From UBA6176 sp032119375 (GTDB lineage: Bacteria > Verrucomicrobiota > Verrucomicrobiia > Limisphaerales > UBA9464), in the NCBI GenBank assembly GCA_964430505.1, contig CAYSGH010000006.1, forward strand, positions 1 to 64,000: DNA of 64,000 nt, written 5' to 3'. Both the position numbers and the translations under genes were made by a program. Under the pieces are notes generated by a model, which did not search any database, was not told where the DNA came from, and was given only the letters and a program-made list of their open reading frames with translations. This document shows, piece by piece, positions 8,117-16,980 of the stretch (position 1 is the stretch's first letter; each line of letters begins with the position of its first letter).

Positions 8117-8703
8117 GGGGACGGTGTCGTTGTCGTGTTGGCTGATGTGTTGGTTTGGAGGGACGGAAGTTGGCCGGGCTCAACATGGACGCGCCAGGCG
8201 CCGTCGGCGTCGGGCGGGACCAGGAGCCATGTGTGGCGCTGGATGGAGAGATGCAGGCCCGTGTGATGCGGGTTGATGGGCATCAGGAGGCCCGCCTGCG
8301 TGGCTTGGATGAACCGGGGCTCGCTCGGGTTAAGGGTCGGGTTCCGCACCACGAGGCACCCCAAGGCGTGGCGTTGGCCGTCCCGGGTCCAAGCGATGGC
8401 AAGCGGCGGCAAAAACGCGGACGTCGTTGTGGGTTGGGATGCGGCGCCACTGCCCCGGACTTCCTCCCGGGAGGGTTGTGAGATCGAAACCCCCGACCAA
8501 CCAAGGCTGAATCCGTCGTGGCCGGTGTGGTAGCGGACGTCGAGGCCCGGGATGACGGTCTTTTGCGAGGCGTGGTCGGCACTGATGACGTGATAGCCCA
8601 CGATGATGCGTTGGGAGGAACCCAACGGCATTCCGCAACCTTGGCCCGCGAGAAGGATCGAAAGGACCAAGCCCGGCCATAACAGGGCGGGACCTTGACG
8701 CAC
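8113..8703 (-). CDS. Lipoprotein, first gene of the six-gene operon
   Basis: A predicted lipoprotein of about 196 residues. A GTG at 8703 gives a short basic start, the hydrophobic segment ALLWPGLVLSILLAGQGC with a plausible lipobox (AGQGC), and then a beta-rich mature region (IIVGYHVISADHASQ, DGFSLGWSGVSISQPS) ending in a Thr/Asn-rich tail. The open frame extends upstream to 9240, but that extension is Arg/Pro-rich, overlaps the repeat at 8944-9045 and would bury the signal peptide. No strong ribosome binding site was seen before 8703, so the exact start is uncertain. The stop overlaps the next gene's ATG by four bases. Function unknown. Confidence 0.55.
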   Translation of the reverse strand: MRQGPALLWPGLVLSILLAGQGCGMPLGSSQRIIVGYHVISADHASQKTVIPGLDVRYHTGHDGFSLGWSGVSISQPSREEVRGSGAASQPTTTSAFLPPLAIAWTRDGQRHALGCLVVRNPTLNPSEPRFIQATQAGLLMPINPHHTGLHLSIQRHTWLLVPPDADGAWRVHVEPGQLPSLQTNTSANTTTTPSP

Positions 8704-8943
8704 GCAGCCGTTGGCATCATGGCCCTTCAGACGCCGCGTCGCGGCGGGATGAATCGCGAGGGGCGCGCGGGTCGACTCGGGTTGCTGGGGCATGTCGTTA
8801 CAGGGCGTGGTCACGTGTCCTGCTTGCGGTTTGAATGCGCTGCTGTTTGGAGACGCTACCAAATTCTCCAGTCCGGATTTCAATGGCATGACGATGCTCT
8901 TTTGATGCGATGCGGGGTGGGGTGGGGTGGGTGGGCTCGACGC

Positions 8944-9045
8944 GGCTGTAGGCCGGGTCCCCTGACCCGGCGCACCGGGCATGCGGCATCGCCATCGCCG
9001 CGTGAGGGCACGCGGCCTACAGACTGCCCAACTGCCGTTTCTAGG
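8944..9045 (+). repeat. MITE-like repeat family R2, copy A (core only)
   Basis: The core contains two palindromes: GTAGGCCGGGTCCCCTGACC with its CCGG partner, and CCGCGTGAGGGCACGCGG, and it ends in the terminal sequence GCCGTTTCTAGG. Copies occur at 25630-25854, 31984-32204 and (reversed) 33588-33690. Here the left terminal inverted repeat is not visible, so this copy is truncated or diverged on that side. Confidence 0.8.
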
Positions 9046-9744
9046 TCCAACCGAGGCGGCGAGATGCCCCGGGAAGGTTTGGGAGAAGAGGTTGGGTTCC
9101 TCGAACTTCCCGGTGGGTTCCAACCGGGCGATCGCCCATGAGAGTCCAGACCCTGTCGGCACCGTGACGAGGTTCGATGGTTCCTGTCGGATGGAAAAGC
9201 GGGGCGGAGCATGAGGTGCCGTTCGTGCCGGCGGTGACAAGGATCAGCGACCTCGTGGTGGCGCGGACGCAGCAACGGTTGAAGCAGCGGTTGCGCAGGG
9301 ATGCGGGGTTGGGGCGCCTGCTGATCGACACGGCGGGAGCGGACCGGATGTTCCAGGCGTCAACGACCCGGACGACGATCCGGGCAACGATCCGGACAAC
9401 GTGCCGCGCGGACGAGAACGGGCCGGAGATCTTCCACAACGTCGCGACCGAGACGGCGGGGTGGCTGGACCGGTGGATGAACCCCGTGAGCATGATCGGG
9501 ATCGAGGGGAGGAGCTGCCGTACGCGGGAGCCGTACGGGGCGGTGAGGGAGGCGATCAAGGGATGGCGCGGGGACGAGGCGATCGTGGAACGGCCGCAAC
9601 AACCGACGCGCGTGTGCCTCCTCGGGTGCCCGGCGGACGTCGGGCGTCGCAGGCCGCCGACCGAAGTCGCCCTTGCCTGATGCGGACGGCTCCGGCTTCA
9701 TCGGCGCATGTCCAAGGTCTTGAACACGACCCGCTGACGGCGTC

Positions 9745-9800
9745 CGCCCCATGGAGGGTGGACGCATGGCGCCTCGCACCGAAGGGTCCGGGGCGTTTTT
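9745..9800 (+). terminator. Possible attenuator/terminator hairpin in the thrS leader
   Basis: CGCCCC (9745-9750) can pair with GGGGCG (9790-9795), an inner GGAC/GTCC pair is possible, and five T residues follow directly. The loop is long, so stability is modest. It lies about 33 bp before the thrS start and could be either the end of an upstream transcript or an attenuator. No T-box or ribosomal-protein leader consensus was recognised. Confidence 0.25.
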
Positions 9801-9832
9801 GTTGGTGGGGCAGGGGACCCAACGGGCAGGAA

Positions 9833-11704
9833 ATGGAACGAGCCATGCAGAACGCGGACAATGCGGGCGGCCTTGAGGCCGCGAAGACCGAGGTGCAGCG
9901 CAAGTCGCTGGAGGAACGCGGGCAGATGGACGAGCTGATGCGCGTCCGCCACTCGTGCGCGCACATCCTCGCCACCGCCGTGCTGCGCATCTGGCCGGAC
10001 GCGCTGCTCGACATCGGGCCGCCCACTGCGGAGGGCTTCTACTACGACTTCGACCTGCCATCGCACCGGTTCACCCCCGAGGACTTCCAGCGGATCGAGG
10101 AGGAGATGCGCAAGGTCATCAAGGAGAACCAGGTGTTCGAGCGCTCCGTCGTCACGCGCGACGAGGCCCGCGAGCACTTCGCGTCGCGCGGGCAGCGGTT
10201 CAAGGTCGAGCGCCTCGGCGACATCCCCGAGGGCGAGCCCATCAGCTTCTATCGCAACGGCGAGTTCGTGGACCTGTGCGCCGGGCCGCACGTGATGCGC
10301 ACGGGCAACGTGAAGCCCGCCGCGTTCAAGCTCCTGAAGGTCGCCAGCGCGTACTTTCGCGGGAACGAGAAGAACCCGCAGTTGCAGCGCCTCTACGGCA
10401 CGGCGTTCAAGGGCAAGGAGGACCTCGAGGCCTGGGTGCGCCAGCAGGAGGAGGCCAAGCGCCGCGACCACCGCCGCATCGGGGCCGAGATGGGCTTGTT
10501 CGCCTTCGACTCCGACTACGTCGGGCCGGGCCTGCCCTTGTGGCTGCCCAAGGGCACGGTGTTGGTGGAGGAGCTCGAGAGGCTGGCCAAGGAGACCGAG
10601 TTCGAGGCCGGCTACGTGCGCGTCCGCACGCCCCACCTCGCCAAGGAGAAGATGTACCTCACCTCGGGCCATCTCCCCTACTACGCGGAAAGCATGTTCG
10701 CCCCCATGGAGTTCAAGGAGGCGGAGTCGGACGAGGCGGCCACGCGCTACTACCTCAAGGCGATGAACTGCCCGCATCACCATCGCATCTTCGCCGCCGA
10801 GCCCCGCAGCTACCGCGACCTCCCGCTCCGCCTGGCGGAGTACGGCACCTGCTACCGCTACGAGCAGTCGGGCGAGCTGTTCGGCCTCATGCGCGTGCGC
10901 TCCATGCAGATGAACGACGCGCACATCTACCTCACCGCCGAGCAGTTCGCCGCCGAGTTCAACGCGGTGAACGAGATGTACCTCAAGTACTTCAAGATCT
11001 TCGGGCTCGACCGCTACCTCATGCGCTTCAGCACCCACGACCCCGCCAAGCTCGGCCAGAAGTTCGTCAACGAGCCCGAGCTCTGGAAGCAGACGGAGGA
11101 CATGGTCCGCGGCGTCCTCCAATCCAGCGGCATCCACTACGTCGAGGTCCCCAACGAGGCCGCCTTCTATGGCCCCAAGATCGACGTCCAGGTCTGGAGC
11201 GCCATCGGACGCGAGTTCACCATCGCCACCAACCAGGTGGACTTCGCGGTCCCCAAGCGCTTCGGCCTCGTCTATCGCGACCGCGACAACTCCGACCGCA
11301 CCCCGCTCTGCATCCACCGTGCGCCGCTGGGCACCCATGAGCGGTTCATCGGCTTCCTCATCGAGCATTACGCCGGCAACTTTCCCCTCTGGCTCGCCCC
11401 GGAGCAGGTCCGCGTCCTCGCCATCGGCGACGAGCCCCGCCTCGTCGAGCACGTCCGCGCCCTTGTCACCGAGCTGCGGTCCCATGGCGTGCGCGCCGAG
11501 GCGGACCTCACCAGCAACCCCATCAAGGGCAAGATCCAGGAGGCCGAGCAGGCCCGCGTCCACACGATGCTCGTCGTCGGGGCGCGCGACCTCGACGCCG
11601 GCGTCGTCAGCGTCCGCCTCCATGGCAAGGGCCCCCAGGGAGCCAAGCCCCGCGCCGAGGTCGTCGCCTCGCTCCTGGAGGCCATCCGCACGCGCGCGGC
11701 CTGA
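9833..11704 (+). CDS. thrS: Threonyl-tRNA synthetase (no TGS domain)
   Basis: Charges tRNA-Thr with threonine in the cytoplasm. The 623-residue protein has the editing domain (HSCAH at 40-44, then LCAGPH), the class II catalytic core (MNCPHHHRIF, the motif-2-like ERYEQSG-type segment YRYEQSGELFGLMRVRSMQMNDAH, and motif 3 LGTHERFIGFLIEHYAG) and the C-terminal anticodon-binding domain (VRVLAIGD ... VVGARDLDAGVVSVR). Most bacterial enzymes begin with a ~60-residue TGS domain; here the editing domain starts about 35 residues from the Met, so TGS is absent. ATG 9833 has an AGG just upstream; ATG 9845 is an alternative. The far longer open frame (from 9401) is not used because its amino-terminal extension is low-complexity. 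It is not next to infC/rplT, its common partners. Clear call. Confidence 0.95.
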   Translation: MERAMQNADNAGGLEAAKTEVQRKSLEERGQMDELMRVRHSCAHILATAVLRIWPDALLDIGPPTAEGFYYDFDLPSHRFTPEDFQRIEEEMRKVIKENQVFERSVVTRDEAREHFASRGQRFKVERLGDIPEGEPISFYRNGEFVDLCAGPHVMRTGNVKPAAFKLLKVASAYFRGNEKNPQLQRLYGTAFKGKEDLEAWVRQQEEAKRRDHRRIGAEMGLFAFDSDYVGPGLPLWLPKGTVLVEELERLAKETEFEAGYVRVRTPHLAKEKMYLTSGHLPYYAESMFAPMEFKEAESDEAATRYYLKAMNCPHHHRIFAAEPRSYRDLPLRLAEYGTCYRYEQSGELFGLMRVRSMQMNDAHIYLTAEQFAAEFNAVNEMYLKYFKIFGLDRYLMRFSTHDPAKLGQKFVNEPELWKQTEDMVRGVLQSSGIHYVEVPNEAAFYGPKIDVQVWSAIGREFTIATNQVDFAVPKRFGLVYRDRDNSDRTPLCIHRAPLGTHERFIGFLIEHYAGNFPLWLAPEQVRVLAIGDEPRLVEHVRALVTELRSHGVRAEADLTSNPIKGKIQEAEQARVHTMLVVGARDLDAGVVSVRLHGKGPQGAKPRAEVVASLLEAIRTRAA

Positions 11705-11978
11705 CGGCACGCCCAACCGCGTCCGGGTGCGGACGGCGTCCTCCCCAGCCCATGGGAGGGCTGCAAGGCGGGCCTTGCGGCATGGCGGGACATCGGCAGG
11801 GTTCCCAACACCCCGTGAGCGGCAGCGCGGGCGGCCATGCCGTCTCCTTCGCTCCAAGGGAGTGAACGGCGCGTGGCCCTTTCCCGGGAGGCTCCAGCCC
11901 TCGTGATGCAGCCCCTCGGGGTCGCCCGAGGCGTTGGGCGGGCTCGGGCTGGCGTCGGCAGCGAAAGGGCAGCGTCGG

Positions 11979-14669
11979 ATGATGACGAAATCTGGGTGGA
12001 TGGGCGGACGTTGGTTCGGCGGATGGGCTTGGGCGGCATGGATGGGCTGGGCAACCCTAGCCGTCCACGGCGGATGGCCGCCTCCATCCCTCGAGCCGTT
12101 TTCCGGGCTGCCACCCCAGTTGCCACGGGCCACCTACTCGTTCGTGGATGCCTTGCCGGGGGTGGTGCTGGATCAACCGGTGGCCACCGCCACGCCCCCG
12201 GGCGAGACCAACCGCCTCTTCGTCGTGGAGAAGACCGGCCGCATCATCGTCATCACGAACCTCGCACGGCCCACGCGGACGGTCTTTGCGAACCTGACGA
12301 CGAACCTGCTGACCTCGGGCGAGCAGGGCCTGCTGGGTCTGGCGTTTCATCCGCGCCACGCGGAGAACCGGCGGCTGTTTGTGTTCCGGACCCTCAACAC
12401 GGGGCCCGGGACGACCCGGCAGGCACACAACGTCCTCACGGAGTTCCGGGCGTCCGCCACCAACCCCAACGTCATCGACATGGCCAGCGAGGTCCGCCTG
12501 TTCGCGCAACGGGACGAGGCCTCCAACCACAACGGGGGCGACCTGCACTTTGGCCCGGACGGTTATCTGTACGTGGCAGTGGGCGACGAGGGCGGGGGCA
12601 ACGACTCGTATGGGAACGGCCAGCGGATCGACCGCGACCTGTTCGCCGGGCTGCTTCGGCTGGACGTGGACGGCCGGCCGGGCTCGCTGCCGCCCAACCG
12701 CAACGCCGCCAACGCGTGGATGTTCACCACCAACTACGCGATCCCGGCCGACAACCCCTACGTGGGCGCGACCTCGTTCAACGGACTCTCCCTGAACCCC
12801 GCGAACGTACGCACGGAGTTCTTCGCCGTCGGGTTGCGCAACCCGTGGCGGTTCTCCTTCGACGCCGCGACGGGCGACCTGTGGGTGGCGGACGTGGGCC
12901 AGGACCGGTGGGAGATGGTGTTCGTGAGCCGAAAGGGTGCGAACCACGGGTGGCCGTTCCGCGAGGGGCGCGTGGCCGGGCCCCGTTCAAGCCCCCCGGC
13001 CGGATTCCTCACCAACCCCGCCTTCGCGCACGTGCCCCCGGTCCACGTGTACGCCCATGGCAGCGGCAACGACCGCGGCAACTCCATCACGGGCGGCCGC
13101 GTCTATCGGGGCGGCCGCATCACCGCCCTGCATGGTGCCTACGTGTTTGCCGACTACGTCAACGGCAACGTCTGGGCCCTGCGTCGCGATCCATCCGGCA
13201 CGGCCGCCGTCGAGCGCCTCGGCGGCCTGGGCAACGTCGCCGGGTTCGGCGTCGATCCCTCCAATGGCGACCTCCTCGCGCTCCAGCTCAACGCCAGCAA
13301 GGTCATGCGGCTCGTCGCCTCCCCCCTCGCCGCCGACCGCGCCGTCCCACCCACCCTCGCCGCCACGGGCGCATTCCAGGACCTCGCCGGGCTCGTCCCC
13401 GCCCCGTCCTTCCTCCCCTATGACGTCAACCTTCCCTTCTGGTCCGACCACGCCCTCAAGCAGCGCTGGGTCCACATCCCCCCGGGCCAACGCGTCGAGG
13501 CCACGTCCCACGACGCATGGAGGTCGCCCGTCGGCACGGTGTGGATGAAGCACTTCGAGATCGAGACCCAGCCGGGCGACGCGGCGACGCGGCGACGCCT
13601 CGAGACGCGGTTCCTCGTCCAGATGCAGCAAGGGGTCTATGGCGTCACGTATCGATGGACCTCGCCCGGCGACGCCGTGTTGGTGCCGGACGAGGGAGCC
13701 ATCGAGACGTTGTGGAGGACGGAGGGCGGCGTCGCCCGCGCGCAGACGTGGCGATACCCCAGCCGCACCGAGTGCATCGCCTGCCACAACCCGGCCGCCG
13801 GGGGATCGCTCAGCTTCAACACCCGGCAACTGGACCGCATGCGCCCGCTGCCGGGCGGGGCCAGCCTCCACCAAATCGAAGCCTTGGCCGCGGCCGGCTA
13901 CGTCTCCCAGCCCGCCGACGCGCCCCTGGCTCCCACCTTCGCGGGAGCCTCCGGCACGCACGGCGACGAAAGTCTCGAATGGCGCGCCCGACGCTACCTC
14001 GACGTGAACTGCGGGTTTTGCCACCGCCCCGGCGGACCCGGCGGCGGCCTTTGGGATGGACGCGCCTCGACCCCCACGGACCTCGCCGGACTCATCGGGG
14101 GCGCCGTCGTCGAGGCGGGCGGCCTTGCCCACGGCCGCGTCCTCGCCCCGGGCGACCGCGCGCAATCCGTGCTGCTCGACCGCATGACCCGCCTCGATGC
14201 ACGCCGGATGCCCCCCGTGGGCAGTGGCGCCATCGACCCCGAGGGCGTCGCCTTGCTTGCCGCGTGGATCGACTCGCTCCCATCGCGCCCAACCTTCGAT
14301 GCATGGCTCGCGTCCAAGGGCCATGGCGCGGCTGGGCAGCCGGCCGACCCGTCCCGTGACCTCGACGGCGACGGCGACCCGGACGGGTTGGAATTCCTTG
14401 CCGGGACGGAGCCCGGGGAGGCCACGTCTCGATGGCGGCCCCGCGTGGAATGGGTGGCAGGCAAGGCCGTGCTGAGGGTGCGCGTGCCGGCGAACACGGC
14501 CTTGGTGGCCGAGGTGGCGGACGCCCTGTCCGGGTCCGGCTCACCATGGCGACCCCTTCCCACGATGGAGGCGGTGCCGGCCTTCCCGGCCACCGACCGG
14601 GAAGCCATCCTGGAACTGCCGCCGGGGGACGCCGGCGTGTTCCTGCGCCTCGGGCTCCGGCGTCCGTGA
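11979..14669 (+). CDS. PQQ-dependent sugar dehydrogenase fused to a c-type haem domain
   Basis: A secreted protein of about 896 residues. After a signal peptide (hydrophobic WFGGWAWAAWMGWATLA), residues ~40-440 form the six-bladed glucose/sorbosone dehydrogenase fold: RLFVVEKTGRI, EQGLLGLAFHP, HNGGDLHFGPDGYLYVAVGD and FAVGLRNPWRFSFD are family signatures, and ITGGRVYRG follows. The second half carries two CxxCH haem sites, ECIACHNP and NCGFCHRPGG, in the domain often annotated as haem-binding/HNE-type, then a Ca-binding-like DLDGDGDPDG segment and a C-terminal Ig-like tail. Fusion would let electrons from sugar oxidation by PQQ pass straight to haem and the periplasmic respiratory chain (inference). 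No PQQ synthesis genes are in view. ATG 11979 or 11982 fits the signal peptide. Confidence 0.85.
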   Translation: MMTKSGWMGGRWFGGWAWAAWMGWATLAVHGGWPPPSLEPFSGLPPQLPRATYSFVDALPGVVLDQPVATATPPGETNRLFVVEKTGRIIVITNLARPTRTVFANLTTNLLTSGEQGLLGLAFHPRHAENRRLFVFRTLNTGPGTTRQAHNVLTEFRASATNPNVIDMASEVRLFAQRDEASNHNGGDLHFGPDGYLYVAVGDEGGGNDSYGNGQRIDRDLFAGLLRLDVDGRPGSLPPNRNAANAWMFTTNYAIPADNPYVGATSFNGLSLNPANVRTEFFAVGLRNPWRFSFDAATGDLWVADVGQDRWEMVFVSRKGANHGWPFREGRVAGPRSSPPAGFLTNPAFAHVPPVHVYAHGSGNDRGNSITGGRVYRGGRITALHGAYVFADYVNGNVWALRRDPSGTAAVERLGGLGNVAGFGVDPSNGDLLALQLNASKVMRLVASPLAADRAVPPTLAATGAFQDLAGLVPAPSFLPYDVNLPFWSDHALKQRWVHIPPGQRVEATSHDAWRSPVGTVWMKHFEIETQPGDAATRRRLETRFLVQMQQGVYGVTYRWTSPGDAVLVPDEGAIETLWRTEGGVARAQTWRYPSRTECIACHNPAAGGSLSFNTRQLDRMRPLPGGASLHQIEALAAAGYVSQPADAPLAPTFAGASGTHGDESLEWRARRYLDVNCGFCHRPGGPGGGLWDGRASTPTDLAGLIGGAVVEAGGLAHGRVLAPGDRAQSVLLDRMTRLDARRMPPVGSGAIDPEGVALLAAWIDSLPSRPTFDAWLASKGHGAAGQPADPSRDLDGDGDPDGLEFLAGTEPGEATSRWRPRVEWVAGKAVLRVRVPANTALVAEVADALSGSGSPWRPLPTMEAVPAFPATDREAILELPPGDAGVFLRLGLRRP

Positions 14670-14696
14670 GGACGCGTTGGGGCTTCAGGCCCTGGG

Positions 14697-15491
14697 CTAG
14701 CCCTTCGGCAGCAAGGCCGCGAGCAGGAGGGCGCCCCCCAGCAGAATCCGATAGATGGCGAAGCCGGTGAACCGGTGGGAACGCACGTAGCCCAGGAGCC
14801 ACTTCACCACCACGAAGGCCGATGCCGCGGACACCCCGCAGCCCAGGACGATCATCCCCCATGGCTCGTGCGGCTCACCCGACCTGACGGCGTCCAGGAA
14901 CTCCTTGCCGCCCGCCGCCAGGAGCGTGGGCACCCCCAGCAGGAAGGCGAACTCCGTCGCCGCAGGCCGCGAAACCCCCAGCGCCAGCGCAAACAGGATG
15001 GCGGAGCCAGACCGGGAGGACCCCGGGCACGCAATGGCCAGCAACTGCGCCGCCGCCACGGCCAAGGCCGCCACCCAAGGCACGTCATCCACGGTCTTGC
15101 GCCCCTTCAGCCAGTGCTCCACCACGAGGAACAACACGCCGCCCACCAGCGTTGCCGTCGCCACCGGCACCGGGTTCCCCGCATTCAGGCGGAGCCCCGC
15201 CTTCTTCAGCGCGAGGCCGCCCACGCCGGTGATGACAAACGCCACGGCGATCTTGGCCAGGTACGCGCGGGTGGCCGGCTCGCGATGCGTCGCCACCAAT
15301 TGCCCCAACCGCTCCCGGAACGCCGCCATCACCGCCAGCACGGCCGCCGACTGGATGATGACGTTGAAGAACTCGGACCGGTGCCCGATCCAGTGCTCCA
15401 CCAGCAGCAGATGGCCCGTGGACGACACGGGCAGGAACTCGGTGACGCCCTCGACCAGGCCGAGGATGAGGATGGAAAGCCAGTCCGGCAT
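14697..15491 (-). CDS. uppP: Undecaprenyl-diphosphatase (BacA/UppP)
   Basis: An integral membrane enzyme that removes a phosphate from undecaprenyl diphosphate, recycling the lipid carrier of peptidoglycan and O-antigen units; it also confers bacitracin resistance. The 264-residue protein (typical length) has both signature loops: EGVTEFLPVSSTGHLLL at residues 14-30 with catalytic Glu, and PGSSRSG at about 156-162, set among seven or eight hydrophobic helices. It converges on the dehydrogenase gene with a 27-bp gap and is divergent from the flavoenzyme gene at 15588 (96 bp between starts). Confidence 0.95.
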   Translation of the reverse strand: MPDWLSILILGLVEGVTEFLPVSSTGHLLLVEHWIGHRSEFFNVIIQSAAVLAVMAAFRERLGQLVATHREPATRAYLAKIAVAFVITGVGGLALKKAGLRLNAGNPVPVATATLVGGVLFLVVEHWLKGRKTVDDVPWVAALAVAAAQLLAIACPGSSRSGSAILFALALGVSRPAATEFAFLLGVPTLLAAGGKEFLDAVRSGEPHEPWGMIVLGCGVSAASAFVVVKWLLGYVRSHRFTGFAIYRILLGGALLLAALLPKG

Positions 15492-15587
15492 GGGGCGGAT
15501 GAGACGTCAACCCGCGTGGCCGAAGCAAGCCATCCGCCGCCGCGCCGGGCTTCCCTCCGGGCCACGAAGGCCTTCAAATGACGGGGC

Positions 15588-16835
15588 ATGGCGCGGGTTG
15601 TCATCGTGGGTTCTGGGGTCATTGGGTTGTGCGTGGCGGACGCCTGCCGGAGGCAGGGGCACGCGGTCACGCTGTTGGACCGGCAACCGGAGGCGCGGGA
15701 CGGCTGTTCGTTCGGGAATGCCGGGATGGTGGTGCCCAGCCACTTCGTGCCGTTGGCCGCGCCCGGGATGGTGGCGCTTGGGCTCAAGTGGATGTGGAAC
15801 CCGGAGTCGCCGTTCTATGTGAAGCCGAGGCTGGACCCCGCCTTGCTGCGCTGGGGCTGGCACTTCTGGAAGGCCTCCACGCCGGCGCGGGTCCGGAAGG
15901 CCGCGCCCTTGATCCGGGACCTCAGCCTTGCCAGCCGCCAGGCCTTCGTGGAACTCGCCCGGGAGGGGCTCGACTTCGGCCTCGTCGAGAAGGGCCTCGT
16001 GATGTTGTGCAAGACCGCCCATGGCGTGGAGGAGGAGGCGCGGACCGCCGAGCAGGCACGGGCGCTCGGCATCCCGGCGGAGGTGCTGGACCCCGCCCAG
16101 CTCGCGCGGCTCGACCCCGGCGTCACCATGGACGTGGCCGGCGGCGTCTATTTCCCCAAGGATTGCCACCTGTCGCCGGGACGCTTCATGGCCGCCGTGC
16201 AAGCGCGGCTGCGGGAATCCGGGGCCACCTTCCTTTGGGGCACCGAGGTCCAGGGCTGGCACGTCTCGGGCGGCGCGATCCGGGCCGTCGAGACCCACAC
16301 CGGCAAGGTGGAGGGCGACGTCTTTGTCCTGGCCAGCGGGTCCTGGTCCCCGGGAACCAGCCATGGACTTCGGCTCGACCTGCCCATGCAGGCAGGCAAG
16401 GGCTACAGCCTGACGCTTGCACGGCCCCGGCAGTTGCCCGCCATCTGCTCCATCTTCACCGAGGCGCGCGTCGCCGTGACGCCCATGGGCGGCTCGCTGC
16501 GCTTCGGAGGCACGATGGAAATCGCGGGCCTCAACGAGGACATCCATCCGGCCCGCGTCCGCGGGATCGTGAAGTCCGTCCCGGCCTACTACCCCGCCTT
16601 CCAGGCCGGGGACTTCGACGGCGTCCAGCCCTGGCGCGGGCTGCGCCCCTGTACCCCGGATGGCCTGCCCTATCTTGGGCGCAGCCGGGCCCATGAAAAC
16701 CTCGTGGTCGCCACCGGCCATGCGATGATGGGGCTTTCGCTGGCTCCCATCACCGGACGCATCGTGGCCGACCTCGTGGATGGGCGTCGTCCCGGGATCG
16801 ACCTCGCGTTGCTCGATCCGGACCGGTTCGCATGA
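15588..16835 (+). CDS. FAD-dependent D-amino-acid dehydrogenase-like oxidoreductase (DadA family)
   Basis: A 415-residue flavoenzyme of the DAO superfamily. The dinucleotide-binding motif VVIVGSGVIGLCVAD is at residues 4-18, with the acidic strand end LLDRQ. The next block, SFGNAGMVVPSHFVPLAAPG, is characteristic of the DadA branch, and the C terminus has GLRPCTPDGLPYLGRS and ATGHAMMGLSLAPITG, which close the FAD site. DadA proteins oxidise D-amino acids (D-Ala in many bacteria) to 2-oxo acids and pass electrons to the quinone pool at the membrane. No alanine racemase or amino-acid transporter lies nearby, so the substrate is open; related enzymes act on sarcosine, proline or hydroxyproline derivatives. 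Confidence 0.8.
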   Translation: MARVVIVGSGVIGLCVADACRRQGHAVTLLDRQPEARDGCSFGNAGMVVPSHFVPLAAPGMVALGLKWMWNPESPFYVKPRLDPALLRWGWHFWKASTPARVRKAAPLIRDLSLASRQAFVELAREGLDFGLVEKGLVMLCKTAHGVEEEARTAEQARALGIPAEVLDPAQLARLDPGVTMDVAGGVYFPKDCHLSPGRFMAAVQARLRESGATFLWGTEVQGWHVSGGAIRAVETHTGKVEGDVFVLASGSWSPGTSHGLRLDLPMQAGKGYSLTLARPRQLPAICSIFTEARVAVTPMGGSLRFGGTMEIAGLNEDIHPARVRGIVKSVPAYYPAFQAGDFDGVQPWRGLRPCTPDGLPYLGRSRAHENLVVATGHAMMGLSLAPITGRIVADLVDGRRPGIDLALLDPDRFA

Positions 16836-16980
16836 GGGATCGCGGTCGCGTCTGTGCGGGCGCGGGAAGGCTGCCGCCGCGACGCCCGGACGCCCGTGTC
16901 CATCCCCGTTCGCGCACGGGCCCTGCTGGAAATCCCGCTTGGGGAGCGGATTGCAAACAGGCAAGGTTGTCGGGACGGGC

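Larger units (their letters stand above)
8704..9832. other. Gene-poor stretch between the accessory operon and thrS
   Basis: No convincing gene was found in these ~1.1 kb. Open frames exist on both strands (for example 9177-9680 plus and 9041-9559 minus), but they are Arg/Thr/Pro-rich, resemble no family and largely shadow each other. It contains the core repeat at 8944-9045, an imperfect short tandem of CCGGACGA/CCGGGCAACGA units around 9366-9400, and a hairpin followed by T residues just before thrS. Confidence 0.5.

Noticed and set aside
9177..9680. Possible 167-residue gene before thrS
   Set aside because: Arg/Thr-rich, overlaps a short tandem repeat, resembles no family and has no convincing start site.
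9698..12133. Minus-strand open frame of 811 residues
   Set aside because: Shadow of thrS.
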